This document shows, piece by piece, positions 29,930 through 38,669 of a stretch of 64,000 nt of DNA. Both the position numbers and the translations under genes were made by a program. The DNA is taken from assembly GCF_023115425.1 (NCBI RefSeq), contig NZ_CP096032.1, positions 1,302,001-1,366,000 of the forward strand, in the 5' to 3' direction. How positions within the stretch are numbered: position 1 is the first letter of the stretch; each line of letters opens with the position of its first letter. The notes under the pieces are model-generated. The model saw only the letters and a program-made list of their open reading frames with translations, did no database searches and had not been told where the DNA came from. The DNA comes from Synechococcus sp. A10-1-5-1 (GTDB lineage: Bacteria > Cyanobacteriota > Cyanobacteriia > PCC-6307 > Cyanobiaceae).

Positions 29930-31957
29930 TTGGCCTCTACGAGGGTCATTGACATTGAAGGACCGGTACTGTTCCTAATGGGGCCGATTGGGTCCTTCTT
30001 TTCAAGACTTGCCAAGCACCTGGAGAGCCAAGGCGTTCAGGTCTACAAGCTATCGCTACCGCTACGCGAACCTGGCTTCAGAAATGACCAGAAGATTAGA
30101 TTTGCTGGAGATTTTGATGTTCAGTTCAAAGACTTTCTAGCCAAGGTCATTGAGGAAAAGCAAATTCACCATATTTTCATGTATGGCGACTTTATCTGGC
30201 CCCACCGGATTGCCATTGAACTGACGAGAGAACAAAACAACAAAGGTCGTCAACTGGAGAGCTGGGTCTTTGAACTTGGATATCTACGACCCAACTATGT
30301 GACTCTAGAACCCAATCGCGTGAATTGCAGGAGCAATCTCAATCAACCTGCCAGTTTCTACCGTGAGCTGCCTCCTGTAGAGACTCTGCCTGAAGCAAAA
30401 CGCGAAGCTGGTCTTCGCTGGAGAAAAGTCTGGAAAGCTCCAACGTTCATACAGCATGCTCTGACACGCTATCGAATCTGCGAAGGGGATCACAAGCTGC
30501 AACCGAAACCCAGCTATGTGCTCGCTCAGGTGCGCGGCTTTTTTCGCAAATACATATATGCCATTTCAGAGCGTTCGATTAAGCAACAGCTGTGGAAGGG
30601 GAAACCGTTCTTTTTGGTCATTCTCCAAGTGGCAACCGATAGCCAGCTGAAGCATGGCTCTCCTTACCGAGACGTCGGCGACTTTATTGGCACGACCCTT
30701 GTCTCGTTTGCTGTTCATGCCGAGAAACATCAACGTCTGTTTATCAAACATCACCCGCGCGATCGGGGGTACAACAATTATTCACAACTGATCAAGAGGG
30801 CGTGCCAACACCTCGACATAGAAGATAGGGTTTTTTATTTTCACGACAGTCCTCTAAGCGCGATTTTCAGAAATCCAAATTGTCAGGGATGCATTCTGAT
30901 TAACAGCTCGGTTGGATTCCAAGCGCTGTACCACAACATCCCCTTGAAGGCGCTGGGATCCTCTCCTTACAACTTAGAAGGATTAAGCGATCAACAAAGC
31001 CTCGATGAGTTCTGGAGTAATCCAACACCTTGCGACCGTGAGCTCTTCAAAAAGTTCTATCAATACACCATCGAAAAGACGCAGATCAATGGAAACTTTG
31101 ATGGATATTTCCCATTTGACCAGACATTCCTCGTGCTGCCCAGTGCGCAGACGATTGCGCAGGCAGCCAAGACCGATCGATCTCCTCTCCATCGACCACT
31201 CACGCTGATCCAAAGACTCGGTCAACTGGGGATGGCCTATGCACACTATGCCATTCATTGGTTGGCCTATGGCCTCGGTAAGAAACAGCTAGGCCGAACG
31301 CTGTTTGAACAATCCGCACAACGGTGTCTTCACGCTCTGGGAGCAACCGTGATCATGGAGCGCTCGGATATGCGGTTCGCGAATCGAGCAGAACTACACA
31401 TCGGAAACCATGAAAGCGCGTTGGACGTGCTCCTCGTGCATGGATTTTTTAAGATGCCAGCCGCCACAACAGCGCAGCTCCACCTGCGCTTTCTGCTCCC
31501 GGGCTTTCGCTACGCGACCACCAGATATGGGCATCTTCTCCTGAATTACAAGTGCCCTCAATCACGAACCTCGACCTTACGCAAAAGCAACAGCTCCCTA
31601 AAACGCAACGGTCGATTCTTCATCTTTCCAAGCGGCTCACTGAAAACAAGCATTGAAGAGAGATTCAGTAGCAGCGTTGCTTTTTTGGCCCGTGAGAATG
31701 ATGCCGTTGTCTATCCATGGATCATTCGTTATCAATCCAAAGAAGCAGGCAAGATTCAACAGGAGTTCCGGAACCCGCTACGCCTACTCCTCGATCGCCT
31801 CAGCGGTGATTCTCTTCTCATTGTTTGCAGCCAAGATCAACCTATCGATAGCCGTGACTATGCAACAAACCAAGCGCTGACCGAAGCCTTGCATGCCATC
31901 TACAAAGGAAATGCCCGAAAAGAGTCGCTCAGGCGACGCGTTAGCAGGACTCATTGA
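29930..31957 (+). CDS. kpsS: KpsS-like Kdo transferase fused to a PlsC-type acyltransferase
   Basis: Residues 1-410 are KpsS-like. GPVLFLMGPIGSFFSRLA opens the protein, FIKHHPRDRG (271-280) carries the His-Pro pair, and INSSVGFQALYHNIPLKALG (324-343) is the donor-site block. KpsS adds the first Kdo to lysophosphatidylglycerol. Residues 430-660 form an LPLAT/PlsC domain: NHESALD gives the catalytic HX4D (His494, Asp499), FIFPSGSLKTS (565-574) replaces the FPEGT block, and VVYPWIIRY matches block IV. I know of no KpsS with this extension. The start is TTG at 29930 with AGGA about 10 nt upstream. The gene follows kpsC by 29 bp. Confidence 0.85.
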   Translation: MASTRVIDIEGPVLFLMGPIGSFFSRLAKHLESQGVQVYKLSLPLREPGFRNDQKIRFAGDFDVQFKDFLAKVIEEKQIHHIFMYGDFIWPHRIAIELTREQNNKGRQLESWVFELGYLRPNYVTLEPNRVNCRSNLNQPASFYRELPPVETLPEAKREAGLRWRKVWKAPTFIQHALTRYRICEGDHKLQPKPSYVLAQVRGFFRKYIYAISERSIKQQLWKGKPFFLVILQVATDSQLKHGSPYRDVGDFIGTTLVSFAVHAEKHQRLFIKHHPRDRGYNNYSQLIKRACQHLDIEDRVFYFHDSPLSAIFRNPNCQGCILINSSVGFQALYHNIPLKALGSSPYNLEGLSDQQSLDEFWSNPTPCDRELFKKFYQYTIEKTQINGNFDGYFPFDQTFLVLPSAQTIAQAAKTDRSPLHRPLTLIQRLGQLGMAYAHYAIHWLAYGLGKKQLGRTLFEQSAQRCLHALGATVIMERSDMRFANRAELHIGNHESALDVLLVHGFFKMPAATTAQLHLRFLLPGFRYATTRYGHLLLNYKCPQSRTSTLRKSNSSLKRNGRFFIFPSGSLKTSIEERFSSSVAFLARENDAVVYPWIIRYQSKEAGKIQQEFRNPLRLLLDRLSGDSLLIVCSQDQPIDSRDYATNQALTEALHAIYKGNARKESLRRRVSRTH

Positions 31958-32511
31958 AAAGTTCGTGGTGGTCTTTCTCGTAGTCGCCGCGTGGCCATCG
32001 CCGGCATTGCCGTGATGTCTTGCATCACCCTCACCGCCTGCAGGCCCTCGCAGATGCAGACGGATCCCGCCACGCTCAGCAGCATCAAGGCTGCGGTTAG
32101 CAGTTAGGTGTCGCGGATCCAGTGGCGATCACTTCTGTGATCCAGCGCTTGCCAAGCAGCTGATCGCGGATGCATCGGTAGAACGTTATCTGGTTGACCT
32201 ACTCCTTCAGAGAAGCCTTCGACGAGGCGCTCAGGAGGGAATCGGGCCCCCGCTCCGGGAGCGGCCTAATCTATGTACGTGTACCGCGCGTCCGCCTGGC
32301 TCAGCGCCCACCGCCTACACCAGCAGAAGCTACGAGGCTGAAATGCGAACACCCGGCCGCATCAGAACATCCGGGATCGGCTTGAGGTAGCTGATCAGAT
32401 GGAGATCAGTTGCGGCAGAAACGCTTCGGAGCACTGAGAGGGGGGGGCCAATACCACCGACCTCAACCCATAGTCGCAGGCACAACAAGAAGGCTGGTGG
32501 CACACTTTGAA
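31958..32511. other. 554-bp intergenic region with decayed short frames
   Basis: No full gene is visible. On the plus strand a short lipoprotein-like frame occupies 31991-32107. On the minus strand 32097-32198 encodes a 33-residue fragment (containing FYRCIRDQLLGKRWITEV) that has protein-like composition but no start codon after the preceding stop. Between them and 32511 are a GC-rich small hairpin (CCGCTC with GAGCGG near 32250) and a G-run. The region looks like a graveyard of small genes between kpsS and the acyltransferase, which is a common sign of past insertion or deletion. Confidence 0.45.
31991..32107 (+). CDS. Possible small lipoprotein or its remnant
   Basis: From GTG 31991 the frame encodes 38 residues, VAIAGIAVMSCITLTAC followed by a polar tail ending in VSS. 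The hydrophobic stretch plus LTAC lipobox is a credible lipoprotein signal. In frame just upstream is Ser-Arg-Ser-Arg-Arg, the basic n-region such a signal should have, but no start codon precedes it before the kpsS stop. The gene may therefore be truncated at its 5' end, or it may use the internal GTG with an unusually uncharged start. Confidence 0.3.
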   Translation: MAIAGIAVMSCITLTACRPSQMQTDPATLSSIKAAVSS

Positions 32512-33384
32512 TCAGCCCTGCGATCCATAGGGCTTGAAGAAGCGACGTTGCGCGGGGCTAATTTGGTCTGATGAACCTGAAAAAAGCAGTTGCAGGATCT
32601 CATTGTAAGAACGAGCAACAGAGACCCCCTCATAACGGATTGAGCACAACTTCAGGTAAGGCGACAACACTCTGGGCAGCTGAAACCTCTGATCAATGCT
32701 CTTGAGATGTTGCTCAAGGGCGGCAAGAGAATCAATCTCATCAGTAATCTCCGAAGAATCTGTCGGGGTCACCTCAATAGGAAACCGTGGTGAAGGCAGC
32801 TGGAGATCCAGGCAGCCGCTGCGAAGATTTCGCTGCGCAAAAGCAAGAAACTCTGCTGTGCACCGCGTCGAGCAAGCAAACTGATTAAACGAGAGCATGC
32901 CAAACGCGCGGCTGATTCCTCGTGCTTCCGGGAGACAGACAAAGGCGCGGATCAGCTCTCCCAACCATTGCTTCCGTTGATAATCAGGCAATACAAAGGT
33001 TCGGCCAATTTCCGCATAACTGATTCCATGGGAGCCCATCACAGAGGCCAGACCGGGATAACAATGCTCGAGATAGGATTGATCAGCTGAGATGCCTTCG
33101 AAGGGGTAGCCCTGGTCTCCAACAAACAACAGCCTCTGACCGCCGATCAGGGAGTTCTCAGCAGCATTCCAAATCAGGAAATGCCAATAGAACGGATCAC
33201 GCCCATCTAGTTCCAACTCAGATTGATAGCGAGGCGAAAGTTCCGCGAATGCCCGCGATCTCTGCTCACCAAGCCAAGGCAAAAGGGGGCCAACGCGCTC
33301 AGGTGGTATAAGCAGCAAGACCGTCTCTACGCTGCGTTCAAGAACACAATCTTGATACTCGCCTAACGTGAGTTGAATTTTCAT
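32512..33384 (-). CDS. OlsB-like GNAT-fold N-acyltransferase
   Basis: This 290-residue protein resembles the hemolysin/OlsB-type GNAT acyltransferases, which use acyl-ACP. DPFYWHFLIWNAAENSLIGGQRLL corresponds to the family's substrate strand pair. SYAEIGRTFVLPDYQRKQWLGELIRAF matches E-GRS-VHPDYRGG, and ARGISRAFGMLSF the next strand. The N-terminal 80 residues and the C-terminal 100 are not assigned. It may acylate an amine or a glycan-lipid precursor. Its place between kpsS and the export genes suggests work on the anchor or on an amino sugar. It is divergent from the next gene with 48 bp between starts. Confidence 0.6.
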   Translation of the reverse strand: MKIQLTLGEYQDCVLERSVETVLLLIPPERVGPLLPWLGEQRSRAFAELSPRYQSELELDGRDPFYWHFLIWNAAENSLIGGQRLLFVGDQGYPFEGISADQSYLEHCYPGLASVMGSHGISYAEIGRTFVLPDYQRKQWLGELIRAFVCLPEARGISRAFGMLSFNQFACSTRCTAEFLAFAQRNLRSGCLDLQLPSPRFPIEVTPTDSSEITDEIDSLAALEQHLKSIDQRFQLPRVLSPYLKLCSIRYEGVSVARSYNEILQLLFSGSSDQISPAQRRFFKPYGSQG

Positions 33385-33432
33385 TCCTCATTCCTTGGCT
33401 CAAGATAGGAGAAGAGGAGCTGCGGCTCTGAC

Positions 33433-34419
33433 ATGGTGAGCCATCCCCTGCATAGCCTGCCTCAGCCCGTGGGTCTGCTCATGGAGGGTGGAGCCCCCAC
33501 CAAGGCCTATTGGCTCCAGTCGGCCCTGGAAGGCCTCGAACCGCGGCAGTGGATCGCACTCCATGGGGCCAGTGCTCCTGAGCACGAGAGGCTTCAGCAC
33601 CTGGGCTCCCTGATGGTGGTTCGCCGCTTGCCTGAGCGCTGGCTTCCCAGCCTCAGGCAGCTCCGAAGGAGGGGCACGCCTGTTGTCTTGGTGCTCGATG
33701 ATGCCCTTCTCGATCCAGCCGCAGTCGCTGAACAAGCCTGGCACTACCGCTGGAGACTCTGGTTTGGGCTCACGCGACACCGACACCATCTCGACCAGTT
33801 CATAAGCGACCTTTGGGTCACGACAGGCTGGTTGGTGGAGCACAGCAGGCGCAGCCTCCAAGGGCAAGACCTCCAGATTTTGCAGCTGCCCCTGCAACCG
33901 CCGCTCTCACTGCTGCATCCAGGAAGAATCCACAGAATCGCGTATCTGGGCAGCGCTTCCCACACCGAGGAATGGCGCTGGCTGCTGCCCTTACTCGAAA
34001 CCCTGCAACAACGGCGCAGAGATTGCCTACTGGAGCTGGTGGTCCCGCCAGCCTGGCGCAGGCGCTTTCGCCACCTACCGCGCACGCGTCTGCTCTACCC
34101 GATGGATTGGGAGACCTACCTGCTCGACACCGGGAACCGTCAGGTGGATCTGCTGTTAACACCTTTGCTGAGCTCCCGCTTCAATCAGGGGCGCTCGCCC
34201 ACCAAGTTCTTTGAGGCCGCCCGGCTGCGGGCTGCGGGTCTGTTCAGCAACCGTGCGCCCTACGCGGGCTTTGTGCGCGATGGCCAGGACGGCCTCCTGC
34301 TCGATGACACCCAAGAGAGTTGGTTGCAGGCGATTGAGCAGCTGCTGGAGAACACAGTTCAACGAAAGACCATCGCCGATTACTGCTTTCAGAGGGCTGA
34401 GAGGCTCTGTATCCGATAG
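33433..34419 (+). CDS. GT-B fold glycosyltransferase, GT4-like
   Basis: This 328-residue protein has a two-domain GT-B appearance. The N-terminal half includes VLVLDDALLDPA (about 95-106). The C-terminal half starts at IAYLGSASHTEEWRWLLPLL (about 165), has LELVVPPAWRRRF and ends FEAARLRAAGLFSNRAPY with GQDGLLLDD, the pattern of GT4 donor-binding loops. Donor and acceptor are unknown. The start is ATG 33433. It is 23 bp ahead of the export gene and probably forms the head of the + strand export operon. Confidence 0.7.
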   Translation: MVSHPLHSLPQPVGLLMEGGAPTKAYWLQSALEGLEPRQWIALHGASAPEHERLQHLGSLMVVRRLPERWLPSLRQLRRRGTPVVLVLDDALLDPAAVAEQAWHYRWRLWFGLTRHRHHLDQFISDLWVTTGWLVEHSRRSLQGQDLQILQLPLQPPLSLLHPGRIHRIAYLGSASHTEEWRWLLPLLETLQQRRRDCLLELVVPPAWRRRFRHLPRTRLLYPMDWETYLLDTGNRQVDLLLTPLLSSRFNQGRSPTKFFEAARLRAAGLFSNRAPYAGFVRDGQDGLLLDDTQESWLQAIEQLLENTVQRKTIADYCFQRAERLCIR

Positions 34420-34442
34420 AGTTTCTTCAGAATTTCTCTCCC

Positions 34443-35513
34443 ATGATTTTTAGTTCAGGGAAGAAAACTCGCACGACCCGGATCAAGATCGCCGTTGGTC
34501 TTGGCTTAGGTGGGCTGACTGGTCTGCTCAACCTCAGGTGCCTGGCCGGCACTCTCAATAACCCCCGCTACGTTCTCGGTCCCGGCGATCGGTTGCAGGT
34601 GAAACTCTTCCAAGTGGAGGGGTTTGATAGCAGCGTGGCGGTGCTGCCCGATGGCACCGTGAGCCTGCCCAGGGTCGCCGCGATCCGTGTCTCCGGGCTG
34701 AATCTGGATCAGGCCCGCAAAGCGATCGAGAAGGCCTACGGAGCTGTGTTGAGGCGCCCCTTGGCCTATGTGGATCTGGTTGGAACGCGCCCGCTGCGGG
34801 TCAGCGTTACAGGTCAAGTGCAGCGGCCTGGGCTTTACAGCATGGGCTTGAGCGAAACCGCTCAACTGCAGAACAACAGTGGCGGCGCCTCCACGGCAGT
34901 CGCCAGCCAAGGCTGGCCCACCTTGGTGGAAGCGATTCAGAAGGCCGGAGGACTCACCGCCAGCGGAGATCTGCGCCGCGTGACTCTGATCCGCTCCGGC
35001 TATCCGGTGCGGGTTGTGAACTATTGGGAAGCGCTGCGCACAGGCGAACCGATTGAGAATCCCCTGATTTACGACGGCGACAGCATTCGGATCCCGGTGG
35101 CCGAAGGACAAAGCGAGGAAGAACTGCTGACCATTGCCAGCTCGAGTTTTGCCCCTGCATCGATCACAGTGAACGTGGTGGGCGAGGTGGAAAAACCTGG
35201 GCCACAGCAAATCCGTGCCAACAGTCCCTTGAGCCAGGCCGTGCTCTCAGCCGGTGGGGTCAGCCGTCGCGGCAATCGCAACACGGTGGAACTGCTGCGG
35301 CTGCTGCCGAACGGCACCGTGGAGGGCAAAAAACTGGCCTACAAGCCCCAAGCCCCCTTGGGTGATCCCAACAATCCCCCTCTGCGCGATGGGGATGTGG
35401 TGGTAGTTGATCGCCACCTCTGGGCCAAAACCACCGATGGGCTGAAATCTGCCGTCGAGCCCCTCGGTCCTGTGCTCAATGCCGCCTCGATCTTCCGGCT
35501 GTTTGCGCTCTGA
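34443..35513 (+). CDS. Outer-membrane polysaccharide export protein (Wza/KpsD-like)
   Basis: This 356-residue protein has the Poly_export domain YVLGPGDRLQVKLFQVEGF (about 43-61), followed by DGTVSLPRVAAIRVSGL and two SLBB domains (VSVTGQVQRPGLYSMG and VNVVGEVEKPGPQQIRANSPL). The N-terminus has a hydrophobic segment (about 13-36) as an export signal; no clean lipobox is seen. Such proteins form the outer-membrane channel or periplasmic adaptor for polysaccharide export. It is followed after 3 bp by a DUF1997-like gene and then kpsM/T/E. Confidence 0.92.
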   Translation: MIFSSGKKTRTTRIKIAVGLGLGGLTGLLNLRCLAGTLNNPRYVLGPGDRLQVKLFQVEGFDSSVAVLPDGTVSLPRVAAIRVSGLNLDQARKAIEKAYGAVLRRPLAYVDLVGTRPLRVSVTGQVQRPGLYSMGLSETAQLQNNSGGASTAVASQGWPTLVEAIQKAGGLTASGDLRRVTLIRSGYPVRVVNYWEALRTGEPIENPLIYDGDSIRIPVAEGQSEEELLTIASSSFAPASITVNVVGEVEKPGPQQIRANSPLSQAVLSAGGVSRRGNRNTVELLRLLPNGTVEGKKLAYKPQAPLGDPNNPPLRDGDVVVVDRHLWAKTTDGLKSAVEPLGPVLNAASIFRLFAL

Positions 35514-35516
35514 TCG

Positions 35517-35990
35517 ATGGACGATCTGTGGACTCAGGTGAGCCATTCCTATTCTCTGCCCGCGGTGAGCTGGGAGCAGCTGCTGCAGCTACCGCTGGAG
35601 AGCCTGGGTCTGCAACCCGTGGCTGAGCAAGGCTGGATCTATCCCAGCCGACCTTATGCCTTGGCGGGGTACACCATTCAGCCGCGCCTCTTCTGCAGCG
35701 TGAGCCGTAGTTTGCAGCACCTTGAGGTCTCGATTAATAAAATCACGGTGCATGGCCTGCCCCAACTTGGAGATGGCTTGAAGCTCTCAGGAGCGATCCG
35801 TTTCTCAGAGCAGTCTTCGCACACCCGGGTCGAGCAATCGCTGGGGGCATCCACCAGCAGCACATCCCTGCTCGCGGTGGTGCCCAGGTCTCTGCTGAAG
35901 CCTCTGATTCAGAAGGCCCTATTGGCCTCCCATCAACGCATGAGCCGCACGTTGCAACGACGGCTGAGTCAAGCGTTGGGGGTCCAGTGA
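35517..35990 (+). CDS. DUF1997-like protein inside the export operon
   Basis: This 157-residue soluble protein resembles DUF1997: a short strand-rich N-terminal half, then a C-terminal amphipathic region (VVPRSLLKPLIQKALLASH followed by an Arg-rich helix). Compare the partial gene at the left end of the window. It sits between the Wza-like gene (3-bp gap) and kpsM (one-base TGATG overlap), so it is made with the export machine. Its role is unknown. I know of no such gene in classical kps operons, which makes it a candidate cyanobacterial accessory. Confidence 0.55.
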   Translation: MDDLWTQVSHSYSLPAVSWEQLLQLPLESLGLQPVAEQGWIYPSRPYALAGYTIQPRLFCSVSRSLQHLEVSINKITVHGLPQLGDGLKLSGAIRFSEQSSHTRVEQSLGASTSSTSLLAVVPRSLLKPLIQKALLASHQRMSRTLQRRLSQALGVQ

Positions 35991-36787
35991 TGGCACGGCC
36001 GATTCGGGGCAATGCCATCAGTGGCTGGCAGGTTCAGCGCAATGTGATCAGCGCCTTGGTCTATCGCGAGCTCAAGACCCGCGTGAGTGAAGTGCGCTTT
36101 GGCGTGCTGGGTGTGTTTATCGAGCCCCTGGGTGTGATGGCCGTCTTCTTGGCCATTTTCTCAGCCATCCGCGGAAACCGCGGCACGTTGGATGTGGCGT
36201 TATTTCTGATGTGCGGGATTGTTTTGTTTACCCTCTTCAATGACATTGCGATCCGCTCGTTGAACGCCATGAAGGCCAATGAAGCGCTGTTTTTCTATCG
36301 GCCTGTCAAACCGATTGACACCGTGATTGCCAGGGGTCTGGTCGAATCAGGGCTCTACGCGATTGTGCTGATTGTGATCTCGATGGCGATCTTCCTGATG
36401 CGCGAGCAATGGATGCTCGCGGATCCACCACTGCTGGCCATCTGCTTCGTCTGCTTAGCCGCGACGGCCCTGGGCCTGGGGCTCATCTTGATGGTTGCCG
36501 GGCATCGCTACCCCAGCCTGCATCAGTTTGCGCCTCTGGCGATGCGGCCCCTGTGGTTCATTTCTGGGGTGTTTTTCTCAACAGCAGCTCTTCCGGCCTG
36601 GCTTCTGCCTTGGATCAGCTGGAACCCCGTCGTGCAGGCCATTGAACTGAGTCGACACGCGTTCAATCCCGACTATGTCTTGCCAGAAGTAATCTCACTG
36701 CCCTATCTTATTGCTTGCGCAGCCTTAAGCTGCTGCATCGGCCTATGGATTTACAGCAATAACGAACGTCTTCTTTTGACCCGATAA
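35990..36787 (+). CDS. kpsM: ABC transporter permease for capsule export (KpsM-like)
   Basis: This is an ABC-2 type permease of 265 residues with six hydrophobic segments. The cytoplasmic N-terminus with VYRELKTRV is followed by VLGVFIEPLGVMAVFLAIF and MRPLWFISGVFFSTAALPAWL, both typical of KpsM/Wzm. It forms the inner-membrane pore for the lipid-linked polysaccharide. The ATG at 35990 overlaps the upstream stop by one base; a GTG three bases earlier is also in frame. kpsT follows 8 bp downstream. Confidence 0.93.
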   Translation: MARPIRGNAISGWQVQRNVISALVYRELKTRVSEVRFGVLGVFIEPLGVMAVFLAIFSAIRGNRGTLDVALFLMCGIVLFTLFNDIAIRSLNAMKANEALFFYRPVKPIDTVIARGLVESGLYAIVLIVISMAIFLMREQWMLADPPLLAICFVCLAATALGLGLILMVAGHRYPSLHQFAPLAMRPLWFISGVFFSTAALPAWLLPWISWNPVVQAIELSRHAFNPDYVLPEVISLPYLIACAALSCCIGLWIYSNNERLLLTR

Positions 36788-36795
36788 GCTCTTCC

Positions 36796-37491
36796 ATGAT
36801 TAAAGTCACAAACCTCAGCAAGAGCTATCGCCACAAAGGTAAGCGCGTGAGCGTCTTTCAAAACCTCAATTTTGAGTTGAACTCGGGGGAATCGGTCGCC
36901 CTACTCGGCCGCAATGGAGCCGGGAAAAGCACCCTCTTAAGAATCCTTGGGGGCATCGATCAAGCCGATTCCGGAACCATTGAGGCTGACTGCAGCATGA
37001 GCTGGCCTGTGGGTCTGACCGGAGGCTTTCAAGGCAGCCTCAGCGGCCGAGAAAACACAACATTTGTGAGCAAGATTTATGCCGGGCATGACCCAGAACT
37101 GATCGAAGAAAAAGTTCGCCGAGTTGAAGAATTTGCCGAGCTGGGCGTACATTTTGATCGCCCCTTCAAAACCTATTCCAGCGGCATGCGTAGCCGAGTG
37201 ACCTTCGGTCTCTCGATGGCGTTTGATTTTGACGTGTATCTGATTGATGAGGTGACTAGCGCCGGCGATGAACGCTTCCGCAAGCGCAGCAAAAAGGTGC
37301 TTGAGCAGCGCCACGAAACGGCAGATTTCATCATGGTGGATCACAACCTATGGGGCCTGAAATTTCACTGTGACCGGGCACTTCTGCTCCACAATGGCTC
37401 CTTGATTGAATTTGACGACCTCGAAGAAGGGATTGCGACCCACAAAAGACTGCTCGAGAACCCAACCCAGCACGAACTGGTTGCTGCTTGA
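36796..37491 (+). CDS. kpsT: ABC transporter ATPase for capsule export (KpsT-like)
   Basis: This is a 231-residue nucleotide-binding subunit. Walker A is GRNGAGKST, the Q-loop region VGLTGGFQGSL, the signature YSSGMRSRVTFGLS, and Walker B FDVYLIDEVTSAGD, followed by the switch His in VDHNLWG. The protein stops soon after the ATPase core, so it lacks the C-terminal carbohydrate-binding domain of O-antigen Wzt proteins. This short form is the KpsT type used for group 2 capsules. It overlaps kpsE's TTG by four bases, or precedes its ATG by two. Confidence 0.94.
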   Translation: MIKVTNLSKSYRHKGKRVSVFQNLNFELNSGESVALLGRNGAGKSTLLRILGGIDQADSGTIEADCSMSWPVGLTGGFQGSLSGRENTTFVSKIYAGHDPELIEEKVRRVEEFAELGVHFDRPFKTYSSGMRSRVTFGLSMAFDFDVYLIDEVTSAGDERFRKRSKKVLEQRHETADFIMVDHNLWGLKFHCDRALLLHNGSLIEFDDLEEGIATHKRLLENPTQHELVAA

Positions 37492-37493
37492 CT

Positions 37494-38669
37494 ATGCGTG
37501 ATATCTTAGGAGTCAAATTATTGATGAAATCCCGTCAAGCCAAAGACGACGGGACATCATTGCCAAGCCTCGCCAAATTCAAACCAAAATCTCAGCGGCA
37601 ATTGCTGCTAGTTCTCGGCATTCCATTCGCTGCACTCTTTCTCTACTTCTATGCCATCGGTCGAGATCGCTACTTCGTGCGTTCAGAAGTCGTTGTTCGC
37701 AAAGCAAATGACAGCTCCCCAGCGACCCTCTCACTTGGCTCCTTCCTAGGCGGCGGCAATCAACAATCGCTCGAAGATGCGCGCTATCTCAAGACCTATC
37801 TGGAATCACCGCAGGTGCTGGAGGACCTGGAAAAGTCATTCAATTTTCGGCAGGCCTATGCCAAGCGCTTCCCAGATCTCTACCCAGGCCTGAGCAGACA
37901 GGCAACACGCGAGCAGGTCTACGACACCTTTCGCCGCCAGATCACGGTTTCGCTCAACGAAACCTCTGGTCAACTCACCGTGCGTACGCTTGCCTTCGAC
38001 CCAAAAATAGCTCTGCGATTCAATCGGTTCCTGATCGAACAAGCGGACGAGTTTGTCAATCGATTGAATCAGGATATTTACAAGAAACAACTAGATTTTG
38101 CGCAGGAGCAGGTCGCTCTCAATAGCAAGCGCGTCCAAGAAGCGAGCGGCAAGCTTTTAGCTTTCCAAAACCAAAACAAGCTCCTCGATGCCCGCTCCCA
38201 GGGCCAAGGCAGTGAGGCCTTTATTTCCGCGCTCGAAGGAGAGCTCGCCAAAAAGCGGGTTGAGCTAGCCACCCTTCGGCGCCAGTTCGTGGATCAGCGG
38301 GCCCCTGAAATCGAAGCAGTGCAAGCACAAGTTCAGGAGCTACAAGGCCAGATCCAAAGGGAACGCAGCCAGCTCGTGAGCCCGCTAGGCAAAAACCTCA
38401 ACCAAAAAGCCGTGAAACAGGCCGAGCTGGAAAACAGCCTGAATTTTGCCAACGATCTATACAAGGCCTCCATCTCCGCGGCAGAACAGATCCGCGTTGA
38501 CAGCCTGCAGAAACAGCGCTTCATGGCAGTGCTCTCCAAGCCCTTACTCCCGCAGGAACCATGGCAATACTGGCGTCACAAGGGCTTCTTCACGGCGCTG
38601 ACTGCCCTGCTGGTTGGTGTTGCCCTCACCAAGTTTTTGCTGGGGATGGCCGATAGCCACCGCAATTGA
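37494..38669 (+). CDS. kpsE: Capsule export inner-membrane/periplasmic protein (KpsE-like)
   Basis: This 391-residue polysaccharide co-polymerase-type protein has an N-terminal membrane span (LLLVLGIPFAALFLYFYAI, about 38-56) and a C-terminal span (about 365-385, FTALTALLVGVALTKFLLG). Between them lies a long periplasmic coiled-coil (about 195-330, with FVDQRAPEIEAVQAQVQEL). KpsE links the ABC transporter to the outer-membrane channel. ATG 37494 is preferred over TTG 37488. The downstream glycosyltransferase starts within its stop codon (TTGA). Confidence 0.92.
   Translation: MRDILGVKLLMKSRQAKDDGTSLPSLAKFKPKSQRQLLLVLGIPFAALFLYFYAIGRDRYFVRSEVVVRKANDSSPATLSLGSFLGGGNQQSLEDARYLKTYLESPQVLEDLEKSFNFRQAYAKRFPDLYPGLSRQATREQVYDTFRRQITVSLNETSGQLTVRTLAFDPKIALRFNRFLIEQADEFVNRLNQDIYKKQLDFAQEQVALNSKRVQEASGKLLAFQNQNKLLDARSQGQGSEAFISALEGELAKKRVELATLRRQFVDQRAPEIEAVQAQVQELQGQIQRERSQLVSPLGKNLNQKAVKQAELENSLNFANDLYKASISAAEQIRVDSLQKQRFMAVLSKPLLPQEPWQYWRHKGFFTALTALLVGVALTKFLLGMADSHRN

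Noticed and set aside
32194-32385. 63-residue frame in the kpsS-acyltransferase gap
   Set aside because: It starts at TTG without a ribosome site and has Pro/Arg-rich composition typical of non-coding GC-rich sequence; no domain is recognisable.
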